DNA from: Candidatus Handelsmanbacteria bacterium
GTDB taxonomy: Bacteria; Latescibacterota; UBA2968; UBA8231
NCBI GenBank assembly: GCA_016867395.1
Contig: VGJS01000001.1
Span: forward strand, 1 to 64,000
Length of the DNA: 64,000 bases
Reading direction: 5' to 3'
Positions 36,182-44,971 of this stretch are shown here, piece after piece. The notes under the pieces were generated by a model. The model did no database searches. It saw nothing but the letters and a program-made list of their open reading frames with translations, and was not told the origin of the DNA. Every line of letters begins with the position of its first letter. Positions within the stretch are counted from its first letter, which is position 1. A program made the translations under genes and the position numbers.

Positions 36182-38059
36182 ATGCGCCGCAAGCTCCACA
36201 GCCTGCTGCTCGCCCTGGCCCTGCCATCACTGGCGGCAGCCGAGACGGTCCAGGTGACCGACGCCTCGATCCTGCCAGGGCAGAGCGTCACCTGGACCTA
36301 TGGCAATACCTACGTCCTCAACGGCTTTGTCTTCGTCGACTCCTCGGCGACCTTGACCATACAGCCGGGGGTGGTGGTCAAAGGCAAACCCGGCCAGGGC
36401 GCCAACGCCAGCGCCCTGATCGTCGCCCGCGGCGGCAAGATCTACGCCAGCGGCACCCCGAGCCGGCCCATCATTTTCACCGCCGAGGCCGATGACCCCG
36501 ACAAGCCAGACGATCTGGCGGCCAACGCCCGCGGGCTGTGGGGCGGCCTGATCCTGCTGGGCCGCGCCCGCCTCAACTCCTCCCCCGGTCAGACCGCCAT
36601 CGAGGGCATCCCCACCACCGAGCCGCGCGGCAGCTACGGCGGCAGCGACGACAGCGACAACTCCGGGGTGGTCCGCTACGTCTCCATCCGCCACGGCGGC
36701 ACAGTCATCGGGGCCAATAACGAGATCAACGGCCTCACCCTGGGCGGGGTGGGCAACGGCACCACCGTCGAGTACGTGGAGGTCTACAACAACGCCGACG
36801 ACGGCTTTGAGTTCTTTGGCGGCACCGTCAACACCAAGTACCTGGTCAGCGCCTTCAACGACGACGATTCCTTCGATTACGACGAAGGCTGGCGGGGCAA
36901 GAACCAGTTCTGGTTCGCCATCCAGGGCGCCACGGTGGGCAATCGCGGGGCCGAATGCGACGGGGGCACCACCCCCCAGGACGGCACCCCCTACGCCATC
37001 CCTCAGATCTACAACGCCACCTTCATCGGCTCCGGGTCGGCATCCACCAACAGCAGTTCCGATATCGCCCTCATCCTGCGCGAGAACGCCGGCGGCAAAT
37101 GGTACAACAGCATCTTCACCGAGTTCTTCGGCAAGGGTGTGGACGTGCAGGATCTGTCCAGCGGTGAAGACAGCCGCAACCGTCTCGACGCCGGCGACCT
37201 GGTGCTGGCCAACAGCCTGTGGTACGGCTTTGGGGCCGGCAACACCCTCGACAAGATCGCCCCGCAGACCTACGTGCAGACCCACCTCAGCGCCAACAGC
37301 AACCGCTTCGCCGATCCGATGCTGGGCAACATCGACCGCAGCGTGTTCAAGAACCTCGACCCGCGCCCCAAGGCCGGCAGCCCCGCCCTCAGCGGCGCGG
37401 CCACCCCGACCGACGCCTTCTTCACCCCCACCACCTACGTGGGGGCCTTTGGCACCCGCAACTGGATGGAAGGCTGGACGGTGCTCTTCCCGGCCAACCG
37501 CCCGCCGCAGGTCTCCACGCGCATCAACAACCAGAGCCTCAAGGCCAACGGCGCCGATTTCGTCCAGGACCTGAGCGCCGTCTTCAGCGACCCGGACGGC
37601 AATGCCCTCACCTACTGGGTGACCAGCAGCAACCGCAACGTGGCCCTCGCCTCGGTCTCGGGCACCACCCTCAAGGTAACTCCCCGCCGGGCCGGTCTGG
37701 TCCGCATCAAGGTCTCAGCCTCCGACGGCAAGCAGACCACCATCATCACCTTCACCGCGACCGTGGCCGCAGCCAAGGAAGCCGGCGCCCTGCCCCTGAG
37801 CCTGTCCCTCTCACAGAACTACCCCAACCCCTTCAATCCGGGCACCCAGATCAACTACACCCTGCCGGCTGAGGGCATGGTCCGCCTGTCGATCTACGAC
37901 CTGGCCGGCCAGCGGGTGGTCCAGCTCGTGGAAGGGACGCAGGCGGCCGGCCAGCACATTGCCGAGTTCAATGCCGCCGGCCTGCCCAGCGGCACCTATT
38001 TCTACCGCCTCGAAGCCGGCAGCGAGGTATTGACCCGCAAGATGACATTGCTCAAGTAG
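36182..38059 (+). CDS. Secreted surface protein with type IX sorting domain
   Basis: 625 residues. Signal peptide (MRRKLHSLLLALALPSLAAA), a region of about 430 residues with the pattern of right-handed beta-helix surface proteins (TLTIQPGVVVKGKPGQGA, VEYVEVYNNADDGFEFFGG), then an Ig/cadherin-like domain (about 440-530) and a C-terminal sorting domain: SQNYPNPFNPGTQINYTLP and IYDLAGQRVVQLVEG, ending GTYFYRLEAG. AAAGGAGG precedes the ATG. Resembles lipoprotein-like proteins found beside TonB receptors in this type of phylum; ligand unknown. Confidence 0.82.
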   Translation: MRRKLHSLLLALALPSLAAAETVQVTDASILPGQSVTWTYGNTYVLNGFVFVDSSATLTIQPGVVVKGKPGQGANASALIVARGGKIYASGTPSRPIIFTAEADDPDKPDDLAANARGLWGGLILLGRARLNSSPGQTAIEGIPTTEPRGSYGGSDDSDNSGVVRYVSIRHGGTVIGANNEINGLTLGGVGNGTTVEYVEVYNNADDGFEFFGGTVNTKYLVSAFNDDDSFDYDEGWRGKNQFWFAIQGATVGNRGAECDGGTTPQDGTPYAIPQIYNATFIGSGSASTNSSSDIALILRENAGGKWYNSIFTEFFGKGVDVQDLSSGEDSRNRLDAGDLVLANSLWYGFGAGNTLDKIAPQTYVQTHLSANSNRFADPMLGNIDRSVFKNLDPRPKAGSPALSGAATPTDAFFTPTTYVGAFGTRNWMEGWTVLFPANRPPQVSTRINNQSLKANGADFVQDLSAVFSDPDGNALTYWVTSSNRNVALASVSGTTLKVTPRRAGLVRIKVSASDGKQTTIITFTATVAAAKEAGALPLSLSLSQNYPNPFNPGTQINYTLPAEGMVRLSIYDLAGQRVVQLVEGTQAAGQHIAEFNAAGLPSGTYFYRLEAGSEVLTRKMTLLK

Positions 38060-38072
38060 GGCACAAAACCTG

Positions 38073-38109
38073 GTCCCGGGGGCGGCGCCGCACTGGCCGC
38101 GCCCGGGCC
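38073..38109. repeat. Hairpin repeat copy A
   Basis: Starts GTCCCGGGGGCGGCGCC (16 of 17 bases equal to copy B) and closes with CCCGGGCC, so it can fold on itself. No T run follows. Just after the surface-protein gene. Confidence 0.55.
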
Positions 38110-38123
38110 CACGATCTATCCCG

Positions 38124-38167
38124 GTTCCGGGGGCGGCGCCAGACAGGCTGCCTCCGGAACTTTTTTT
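38124..38167 (+). terminator. Hairpin repeat copy B, functional-looking terminator
   Basis: GTTCCGGGGGC (38124-38134) pairs with GCCTCCGGAAC (38150-38160) with a single mismatch, followed by seven T (38161-38167). It is the second of three related hairpins between 38.07 and 38.78 kb. Confidence 0.75.
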
Positions 38168-38299
38168 GCCTCGCCACCCAAACTCCACCAAACCCCCGCA
38201 GTGCTGTTGCGCTTTTGCCACAATGCTGGGCCTTCTTTTTTTAGGCGCAGAACCGAGTATTTCCGCCGCAACCTCCACCCCTCTACACAGAAGTTGACC

Positions 38300-38728
38300 A
38301 TGAGGATGGCCAGTGCTATGCTGGGCCTGCTGCTTGGCGCCGGGGCCGCCCAGGTGCAGGGCCTGGAGTACCTGCTCTCAGAAGGGGAGAGCAGGGTTAT
38401 CTTCTCCACCCATTCCCACCGCTACGACGACGGCTGCACCATGCGCGGGCTCTTCGACGGCCTGGTGTGGATTCCCGCCGGCCCCTACACCGGCAACCGG
38501 GGCTATCTCTTCATGAACAACGAGATCCCCATCGCCAATGACCCGGCGGGCGCCGTCACCCGCCTGACCTACAACTGCGGCCAGATCACCGCCGCCGAGG
38601 ACCGGGCCAGGAATCTGGAGGAGGCCATACTCTGGCTCGGAGAGGAGGCTGAAAACGCCCGCCGCGCCTTTGCCCAGATGGCGGAAGCGGAACGCCTGGC
38701 GCTCTTGACTTTTCTCCGTTCGCTCTGA
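38300..38728 (+). pseudogene. Composite remnant: PhoX-like N-part joined to a di-haem-oxidoreductase-like C-terminus
   Basis: A frame of 142 residues with a possible signal peptide (MRMASAMLGLLLGAGAAQVQG). The first half (DGLVWIPAGPYTGNRGYLF, then MNNEI and GAVTRLTYNCGQ) recalls the N-terminal part of PhoX/DUF839-type secreted proteins. The last 40 residues (EEAILWLGEEAENARRAF, AEAERLALLTFLRSL) look like the C-terminal tail of DUF1111-type di-haem oxidoreductases, with no haem motif. It therefore reads as two gene ends fused by deletion. It is flanked by hairpin repeats. A real small protein cannot be excluded. Confidence 0.45.
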
Positions 38729-38737
38729 TTCTGGCCG

Positions 38738-38774
38738 GGTCCGGGGGCGGCGCGAGGCGGGCTGCTTCTGGGCC
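38738..38774. repeat. Hairpin repeat copy C
   Basis: 29 of 37 bases match copy B (GGTCCGGGGGCGGCGCG... GCTGCTTCTGG). It lies in the gap where the remnant and mgsA converge and is followed by a T-rich stretch, so it may act as a weak terminator. Confidence 0.5.
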
Positions 38775-38783
38775 TTAATGTTT

Positions 38784-39266
38784 TTAAGGCTGGGGCGGAA
38801 CAGCAAGGGATGGGGGCAGCAGTTGCCGATCGAAATCCCCGAGCTGGCGCTGGTACTCCTCCCCCATCAGCGGGGAGGAGATCAGGAAGTCGGCGGTGGA
38901 GCGGTTGCAGGCGATGGGGATATTATACACCACGGCGATGCGCAAGAGGGCCTTGACGTCTACATCGTGGGGCTGGGGTTCGAGGGGGTCCCAGAAGAAG
39001 ATGACGAAATCCATCTCCCCCTCGCAGATCTTGGCCCCCACCTGCTGGTCGCCCCCCAGGGGCCCGCTGCGGAACAGGGAGATCTCCAGGCCCAACTCCC
39101 GGGCCAGGATGGCGCCGGTGGTCCCGGTGGCGTACAGCTCATGCCGCGCCAGGGTGCCCTTGTTGTAGCGCGCCCAGGCCAGCAGGTCCGGCTTGCGGTT
39201 GTCGTGGGCGATGAGCACGATGCGCTTGCGCTTGCCCATGCGCAACGGGGCGGGGTCCATCGCCAT
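38784..39266 (-). CDS. mgsA: Methylglyoxal synthase
   Basis: MgsA turns dihydroxyacetone phosphate into methylglyoxal and phosphate, a bypass that relieves phosphate shortage and sugar-phosphate stress. Up to 160 residues (E. coli 152). Seen: RIVLIAHDNRKPDLL, the phosphate site YATGTTG, GPLGGDQQVG and the catalytic Asp region MDFVIFFWDPL. In-frame ATGs at 39266, 39260 and 39239 are possible; 39260 has the better spaced GAGG. It follows glgC by 2 bases. Confidence 0.93.
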   Translation of the reverse strand: MAMDPAPLRMGKRKRIVLIAHDNRKPDLLAWARYNKGTLARHELYATGTTGAILARELGLEISLFRSGPLGGDQQVGAKICEGEMDFVIFFWDPLEPQPHDVDVKALLRIAVVYNIPIACNRSTADFLISSPLMGEEYQRQLGDFDRQLLPPSLAVPPQP

Positions 39267-39268
39267 CC

Positions 39269-40522
39269 TCAGATCAGGGTGCCGGCGGGGATGATCCCGT
39301 TCTTGGCCACCACCACGATCCCGTCGCGGATGAAGAAGTCCTTGCCGTCGGCCTCCTGCACCCCGGCCTCGTTGAGGATGCGCACCCCGGCGCCGATGCG
39401 GGCGTTCTTGTCGATGATGGCCCGGCGGATCACCGACCCGGCGCCGATGCCGATGGCGGGGATCTTGGAGGTGGTGGACCGTTCCAGATCCGCGGGTGTG
39501 TCGTAGAAATCCGCCCCCATCATCACCGTCTCGGAAAGCAGTGCCCCCGCCCCGATGATGCTGCGCACCCCGATCACCGAGCCTTCGATGCTCTGGGCCA
39601 GGATATGCGATCCCTCGGAGACGATGCTGCGCTCGATGCGGCAGCCCTCGATGCGCGCCCCAGGCAGGAAGCGGGGGCGGGTGTAGATGGGGGTCTTGTG
39701 CTGGTAGAACTCGAAATGGGGCTCCGGGCTGGTCAGGGCCAGGTTGGCGTCGAAGAAGGAGCTGATGGTGCCGATGTCCTCCCAGTAGCCTTCGAACTGG
39801 TGGGCGTACACCCCCACCTTCTGGATGGCGTCGGGGATGATGTGTTTGCCGAAATCCTCCTTCATAGTGGCCATCAGCAGGCTAATTAGCACCTGCGGCT
39901 CAAAGAGGTAGATGCCCATCGAGGCGAGATAGCGCTCCTCTCCTGCCCCCGGCAGGCGCAGTTCCTCCAGTTGCGGGCCGGGCTGGGGTTTCTCGCGGAA
40001 ATCGACGATGCGGCCATCGGGGGCCATCTTGAGGATACCCAGGCCGGGGGCCTGGTCCCGGCCCACCGGCTTGACGGAGATGGAGACCTCGGCCCGGCGG
40101 CGGCGGTGCTCCTCGACAAAGGCGCGGTAGTCCATGCGGTAGAGGTGGTCCCCCGACAGGATCAGACACTGGTCAGCGCGGCGGGACATGATGTGGCGCA
40201 ACTGCTGGCGCACCGCGTCGGCGGTGCCCTGGTACCAGTTGGTGGTGTCCTGGGTCTGCATGGCCGCCAGGATCTCGACGAAGCCGTCGGAGAAATTGTC
40301 AAAGCGGTAGGAATTGCTGATGTGGCGGTGCAGGGAGGTGGAGTTGAACTGGGTAAGGACGAAGACCTTGTCGATACCGGCGTGCAGACAGTTGCTGATG
40401 GGGATGTCGATCAGCCGGTACTTGCCACCGATGGGCACGGCCGGCTTGGAGCGGTACAGGGTCAGCGGGAACAACCTCTTGCCCTGTCCGCCCCCCAGGA
40501 TGATGCCCAGCACGTCCTTCAT
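39269..40522 (-). CDS. glgC: Glucose-1-phosphate adenylyltransferase
   Basis: ADP-glucose pyrophosphorylase, first step of glycogen synthesis, 417 residues. N-terminal nucleotide site LGIILGGGQGKRLFPLT, SKPAVPIGGKYRLIDIPISN, and LSGDHLYRMDY; the C-terminal part has left-handed beta-helix repeats (GARIEGCRIERSIVSEG). In operon with mgsA, so sugar storage and overflow of triose phosphate may be co-controlled. Confidence 0.95.
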   Translation of the reverse strand: MKDVLGIILGGGQGKRLFPLTLYRSKPAVPIGGKYRLIDIPISNCLHAGIDKVFVLTQFNSTSLHRHISNSYRFDNFSDGFVEILAAMQTQDTTNWYQGTADAVRQQLRHIMSRRADQCLILSGDHLYRMDYRAFVEEHRRRRAEVSISVKPVGRDQAPGLGILKMAPDGRIVDFREKPQPGPQLEELRLPGAGEERYLASMGIYLFEPQVLISLLMATMKEDFGKHIIPDAIQKVGVYAHQFEGYWEDIGTISSFFDANLALTSPEPHFEFYQHKTPIYTRPRFLPGARIEGCRIERSIVSEGSHILAQSIEGSVIGVRSIIGAGALLSETVMMGADFYDTPADLERSTTSKIPAIGIGAGSVIRRAIIDKNARIGAGVRILNEAGVQEADGKDFFIRDGIVVVAKNGIIPAGTLI

Positions 40523-40623
40523 AGCGCAGCCCCCCGGCCATGGTCGGTTCGCGACACGCGATCCTCAAGAAAGGGCAAAGGCCGAGTCTGGCGCAAGTCA
40601 AGAAATCGCTTGAGTCGGACTAT

Positions 40624-40642
40624 CCCCGGCCAAAGGCCGGGG
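40624..40642. repeat. Hairpin at the 3' side of the IS200-type element
   Basis: CCCCGGCC (40624-40631), loop AAA, GGCCGGGG (40635-40642): a perfect 8-bp stem 37 bases beyond the end of the restored tnpA frame. IS200/IS605 elements have such subterminal hairpins, recognised by TnpA as single strands. Confidence 0.6.
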
Positions 40643-40679
40643 CGTTACGTCCGGTGCATGGCTTCGCCACCGCAATTTC

Positions 40680-41130
40680 TTAAACGGACACTGACCCTAG
40701 CAAATCCAACTGTTGTGGGCTTTTCTCTTCTTGGCGATGATACTGGACATACCGCTTGATCATTTCGGCCGTAACCTGATCCCCTACCGTGCGGGCAAAG
40801 TACCCGTCCGCCCAAGAACTCCCCTCCCCACAACTCGCGTTTCACCTTGGGGTGTTCCTTAAACACCCGGCTTGCCCAACTGCTCTTCAGCAGACCAACC
40901 ACCTGGGAAATCGAATAGCGCGGTGGAAGCGACAAAGAGATATGCACATGATTCTTGGCTACCTCCAACTCCTCAATCACAAAATCGAAATCTTCGACAA
41001 CCCAATAAAACAGCTCCCGTACTGCCTTAAGCACGTCACCCCGCAAGATCCACTTCCGATACTTGGGAGCCCACACCAGATGATATTGGGTATCAAAGAC
41101 TGCATGACTGGTTCTTCCAACCGCCATCAT
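40680..41130 (-). pseudogene. tnpA: IS200-type transposase TnpA, frameshifted
   Basis: An HUH/Y1 transposase. Seen in frame from ATG 41130 (or 41127): RTSHAVFDTQYHLVWAPKYR, the HUH motif in KNHVHISLSLPPRYS, and LWGGEF. There the frame breaks. One base over it continues WADGYFARTVGDQVTAEM and IKRYVQYH with the catalytic tyrosine, ending TAA at 40680-40682. A surplus T in GAGTTCTTGGGC explains the shift. The intact protein would be about 149 residues, as usual. TnpA is probably inactive. Confidence 0.8.
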
Positions 41131-41170
41131 ACACCTCCAACCGTGGCTGGAACGGTATACGATAAACAGT

Positions 41171-41195
41171 TTTTGCTTGCCTGCGGCAAGCAAAA
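41171..41195. repeat. Hairpin at the 5' side of the IS200-type element
   Basis: TTTTGCTTGCC (41171-41181), loop TGC, GGCAAGCAAAA (41185-41195): a perfect 11-bp stem 41 bases upstream of tnpA. Confidence 0.6.
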
Positions 41196-41268
41196 CTTTT
41201 CCTCTCCATCCAAAGGAAGGGGCATCCAAGTTCTAATGACTCCGTGAAATCTAGAACCACTTCCGGTC

Positions 41269-43328
41269 TTAGGCGTACCCCAGCCCCACCTGCAATTCGG
41301 ATTTGAATCCCAACTCCTCCACCACCTCATCGCGGTGGGCGAAAAGGTTGGCGTCAATGGTGGTGTGGAGGTTGCCTACCAGGTGAACCTGGAGGGAATT
41401 TAAGGACTGCACCGAGAGCCGCCGGGTGGATGCCGCCCCGGCGAAAACCTTCATGCTCGAACCGAGGGCGTTGGCCTTGCCGAACTGCCTGCGGTACTCG
41501 GGCACCACCCCCACCTCGCGCCGGCCCCTGGCGAAGTCCTCCTCCAGGCCCAACCGCGCCTTGCCCTGCGTGCCCAGGCTGCGGTGCAGGCCCGAGCTGA
41601 CCCTTAGGGTCAGGGGGCGCTCCCGGCCGCCCGCCCCGGGTCCACACGGTGTTGAGGTCCAGGGATACGAAGGGGGCCGGCTGTTTCTTTTACCAGGTAA
41701 ACACCGCCTCCACCTGCAAACGATCCGCCGCCTCCCTGGACCTGCCCGCTTCCTGCATCTGCCCTTAACTGGAGCGCAGGTTGGCCGACAAGGTGCCCCC
41801 ACGGGCCTCGCGGTTGCGCTGTCCGTCCACCAGCGAGTTCCAGGTCGTGGCGTCGTTGCCGCCCAGGAAGGCCAGTCCTGGTTACTGGCCCGCCGCCGGG
41901 TTGCGGGCCCTGCGGTTCAGGGAACCGCTCACCTTGGCGCGGCTTTTCCAGGCCCGGCCCACCAGGTGCTCCAGGCCGTTCCGGCGGCGCAGGCCGGGGC
42001 AGCGGGCCAGGTGAGGCGCCACGAACTGGCGCAGGGTGGCCCTGTCTTCGGACTCTTTGGGGCAAAGGGAACCCGGAGGGAAATACTCGTCCCCCCCCCC
42101 TCGGCCAGGTACGCGGTGGTGGCAATCCGGTACAGCTCCTCTGGGTTGAGGGCCCGGCCATTGACCCGGTCAGCGGCCTCGTCGTACCCAGAAAAAAGCA
42201 GCCGCTAGGCCTCCTAGAAGCGGCCCATGCTGCTAACGGCGAGGGGTTGCAGTTCCGCCCCTTTGACCTTGGTGCTGACCGCCGCGTCGTCGAAGCGTAT
42301 CCACTGGGCCACGTCGGCCTCAAAGATGGCGGACTCCAATACCTGGGGCCGCAGGGTGCCCAGGTTGATCACCCCCACGTCGGCCCCCAGGTGTCCCCGG
42401 ATCAGGTCGGCCACCGGCTGGGGGGTATCGGCGATGAGGGCACTAGCCCAGCCGATGACCTCGCTGCGGGCCAGGGCGAAACGGGCCGCCTGGGAGACCA
42501 CCCGCGCCGCCACCAGGGGGTCCTCGGCGAGGGTGGAATCCAGGGGGATCAGCCCAGCCTCGCAGCCCAGCACTGCCACCCCGGCCCCCGAAGTGGTGAA
42601 AAGCCAGGCGCCGCTGGCTAGGCGCCGCTGCCAAGTCCCTCCTCCTCGCTGGGCCGGCTGCCTGAAGCCCCCGGCGATGAAGAGGGGAACCTGGGGAAAC
42701 TCTGCGGCCAGTTGCACCGCGTCCTCCTCCATGTGGACCAGGCCGATGGTCAGGTCGGCCCGGCCCTGGAGGCTGTCGAGGGCCTGGCGCAGCGCCGCTT
42801 TGGGGTTGCCGATCTACAACCCACTGTTGCGCCGGTTGTTGATTATGCGCTGCACCCCTGGCGAGTGAAGGCCCACCACGGCCACGCGCAGCCCCCCCAC
42901 TCGACCACTAACTAGGGGACCACCGCAAGCCCCTGCACCCCGATATTAATGCCCACGATCGCCGGGCCGCCCTCCAGCCGCACCTTGAGGGTGTCCAGGC
43001 CGTAGTCGAACTCGTGGTCGCCAGCCACCACCGCAGTGTACCCCACCGCCCCCATCAGCTCCCAGGCCGGCTTGCCCCCATCCCAGCGCGACAGAGGGTC
43101 CGAACCCAGCGCGTCCCCTCCGTCAACCACAAGGGCCGCTCTGTCGGCGGCCGCCCCTTTCAGGGCCTGGCACAACCGGCGGAAGCCCCCCAGCAACTCG
43201 TCGTAGGAAGGCCCGGGCAGGAGTTGCCCCTGGAGGTCGTTGGTGTGATAGATGGTGAGGGTCTGGGACTGGGCAACGGTGAACCCCATCCGGCAGAGCA
43301 GCCAGACCAGGGCCAGAAGGTGCATCAT
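41269..43328 (-). pseudogene. UshA-like 5'-nucleotidase fused to a beta-barrel, heavily disrupted
   Basis: Start ATG 43328 overlaps the L,D-transpeptidase stop. The first 139 residues are a signal peptide and a metallophosphatase domain (LTIYHTNDLQGQLLPG, VVDGGDAL, VVAGDHEFDYG) ending at TAG 42912-42914. The rest continues with a frameshift in seven C (42892-42898) and further stops: LRVAVVGLHSPGVQRIINN, TAG, LTIGLVHMEEDAVQLAAEF to SSMGRF, TAG, TAG, then the 5'-nucleotidase C-domain (ELYRIATTAYLAEGG), three TAA, and, in another frame, a beta-barrel-like tail ending ELGFKSELQVGLGYA. At least seven lesions, so this is a decaying gene of about 2.06 kb. Confidence 0.75.
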
Positions 43329-44971
43329 CTCCCCCACGCCTCCTGGAGGGCGGCGTCGGCCCCGTACAGATCGGGCCGGAAGTATACCAGGCCCTCCTCG
43401 TCCACCCCGACCGTCCAATAGGCGAAATACACCGGCACCCTGTGCGCCAGGTCCACCTGCCGGGTCTGCCCCGACTCCAGAACCTGGCGGATGCGGCTGC
43501 GACTCCAGTCGGGGTTGCCGGCCAGCAGGTGGACCGCCAGTTCGAGGCTCTTCTCCAGGCGGATACAGCCGTGGCTGAAGTCCCGCGCGGCCCGGAAGAA
43601 GAGTTCGCGGTTGGGGGTATCGTGCAGGTACACATGATGGGGGTTGGGCAGGAGGAATTTTATTTGGCCCAGGGGGTTGTCCGGGCCGGGGTTTTGCATG
43701 AAGGTGTAGGGCCAGTCCTCCTGGTCCGCCCTTTCCCAATCCACCGAATCGGGCGGCACCACCCTGGCCTGGTCCCCAACCCCGCCGACCACCCTGATAC
43801 CCCGCTCCTCCAGGTAGTACGGGTTTTGGCCCAGGGCCGGCAGCACCTCCTCGCGGGCGATGGAGGGGGGGACGTTCCAATAGGGGTTGAGCACGATCTG
43901 TTTCAGATCGCTGTTGAAAAGTGGGGTGCGCCACTGGGCCTTGCCGGCGATCACCTTCATCTCAAGGGCCACCTGCCCCCCCTCGACCAGGTCGAGGGTG
44001 TAGTCGTCGAGGTTGACCAGCAGGTACCGGGCCTGGGGCCCCAGGGGCAGCCAGCGCCAGCGCTCCAGGTTCAGTTCGAGTTGCCTGAGCCGCTCCTCCA
44101 CCCCCACCCCCAGCGCCGCCCCGGTCGGGCTGTCCACCCGGCCATTGACCGCCAGGCCGTGCCGGCGCTGGAACCGGCGCAGGGCGCGGTCTACCTGCTC
44201 TCCGAAACCCGTCCCCCCGATCAGGCTGTCCAAGTCCCCCTCGGCCACCAGGCGGCGGCGCAGGGCCGCCTCGGTCCATCCCTGCCCGCCCTGGCGCGGC
44301 GGGTCAGAACCCACCAGCACCTCCCAACCACCGGCGCTTTGGAGCCGGTGGTACACCGACCACGCCTGCACCAGGCGCCGGTACTGGGGGTGGGCCGGCC
44401 GTAAGCGGTCCAGCACGCCCCCCACCGCCCCATCGGCCAGGGCGCTGTCCAGCAGCAGGTCGGGTTCCACCAGCCCCCCCCCGGTCCACTGGCGCGCCGC
44501 CGGCGGTACCCGGTTGCCCTGGAGTTGGGCCGCCCGGCGCAGGAAGGCATTGGTCAGCAAGAGGTCCAACTCGGCCAGGCGCACCAGGCCCCGGCGGCTT
44601 CCCCCGCCCCGCCGCCAGCCCTGCCAGGCCGCCTCGATGGCCTCCAGGTGGTATCCCTGGCGGGACAACCCCTCCTCCTCCCTGGCCTGCAGCACCTCGA
44701 GGAAGGAGTCGGCAACCGGCAACGGGCCGCCCGCCCCGCTCCAGACCAGGTGGTCGCGGTGCCGGGCGTAGAAAGCGCCCAACTCTGGAGCGGCCGGCAG
44801 CATCACGCCATCCGCCGCGATCAGGGTGCGCCCCTCCGCCTGCCGGATCTTGGGGCGCAGATAGGTGTCCAGCACCGGCGCCTCTCTTGGCAGCGCCGGC
44901 CCCCGTCCCCCCAGGCAGGCTGCACATCCGGCCGCTAGCAGAAACAACCCCACCCTGAACGCCGATTTCAT
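43325..44971 (-). CDS. L,D-transpeptidase, YcbB (LdtD)-like
   Basis: A 548-residue lipoprotein-like or secreted enzyme (hydrophobic N-terminus with LFLLAAGCAACLGG). It has an N-terminal scaffold domain, a peptidoglycan-binding helix set (about 270-310; ALRRFQRRHGLAVNGRVD) and a YkuD catalytic domain with the nucleophile C469 in DFSHGCIRL and the histidine in HHVYLHDTPNR. It makes 3-3 cross-links in peptidoglycan. The start overlaps mgtE by 4 bases and the stop overlaps the nucleotidase remnant. Confidence 0.9.
   Translation of the reverse strand: MKSAFRVGLFLLAAGCAACLGGRGPALPREAPVLDTYLRPKIRQAEGRTLIAADGVMLPAAPELGAFYARHRDHLVWSGAGGPLPVADSFLEVLQAREEEGLSRQGYHLEAIEAAWQGWRRGGGSRRGLVRLAELDLLLTNAFLRRAAQLQGNRVPPAARQWTGGGLVEPDLLLDSALADGAVGGVLDRLRPAHPQYRRLVQAWSVYHRLQSAGGWEVLVGSDPPRQGGQGWTEAALRRRLVAEGDLDSLIGGTGFGEQVDRALRRFQRRHGLAVNGRVDSPTGAALGVGVEERLRQLELNLERWRWLPLGPQARYLLVNLDDYTLDLVEGGQVALEMKVIAGKAQWRTPLFNSDLKQIVLNPYWNVPPSIAREEVLPALGQNPYYLEERGIRVVGGVGDQARVVPPDSVDWERADQEDWPYTFMQNPGPDNPLGQIKFLLPNPHHVYLHDTPNRELFFRAARDFSHGCIRLEKSLELAVHLLAGNPDWSRSRIRQVLESGQTRQVDLAHRVPVYFAYWTVGVDEEGLVYFRPDLYGADAALQEAWGR

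Larger units (their letters stand above)
40600..41220 (-). mobile_element. IS200/IS605-family insertion sequence (single tnpA)
   Basis: One tnpA gene between two subterminal hairpins (40624-40642 and 41171-41195), without terminal inverted repeats, as in IS200-type elements that move as single-stranded DNA. The exact ends are not visible; the coordinates are approximate. No tnpB or fanzor-like gene is present. Confidence 0.65.
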
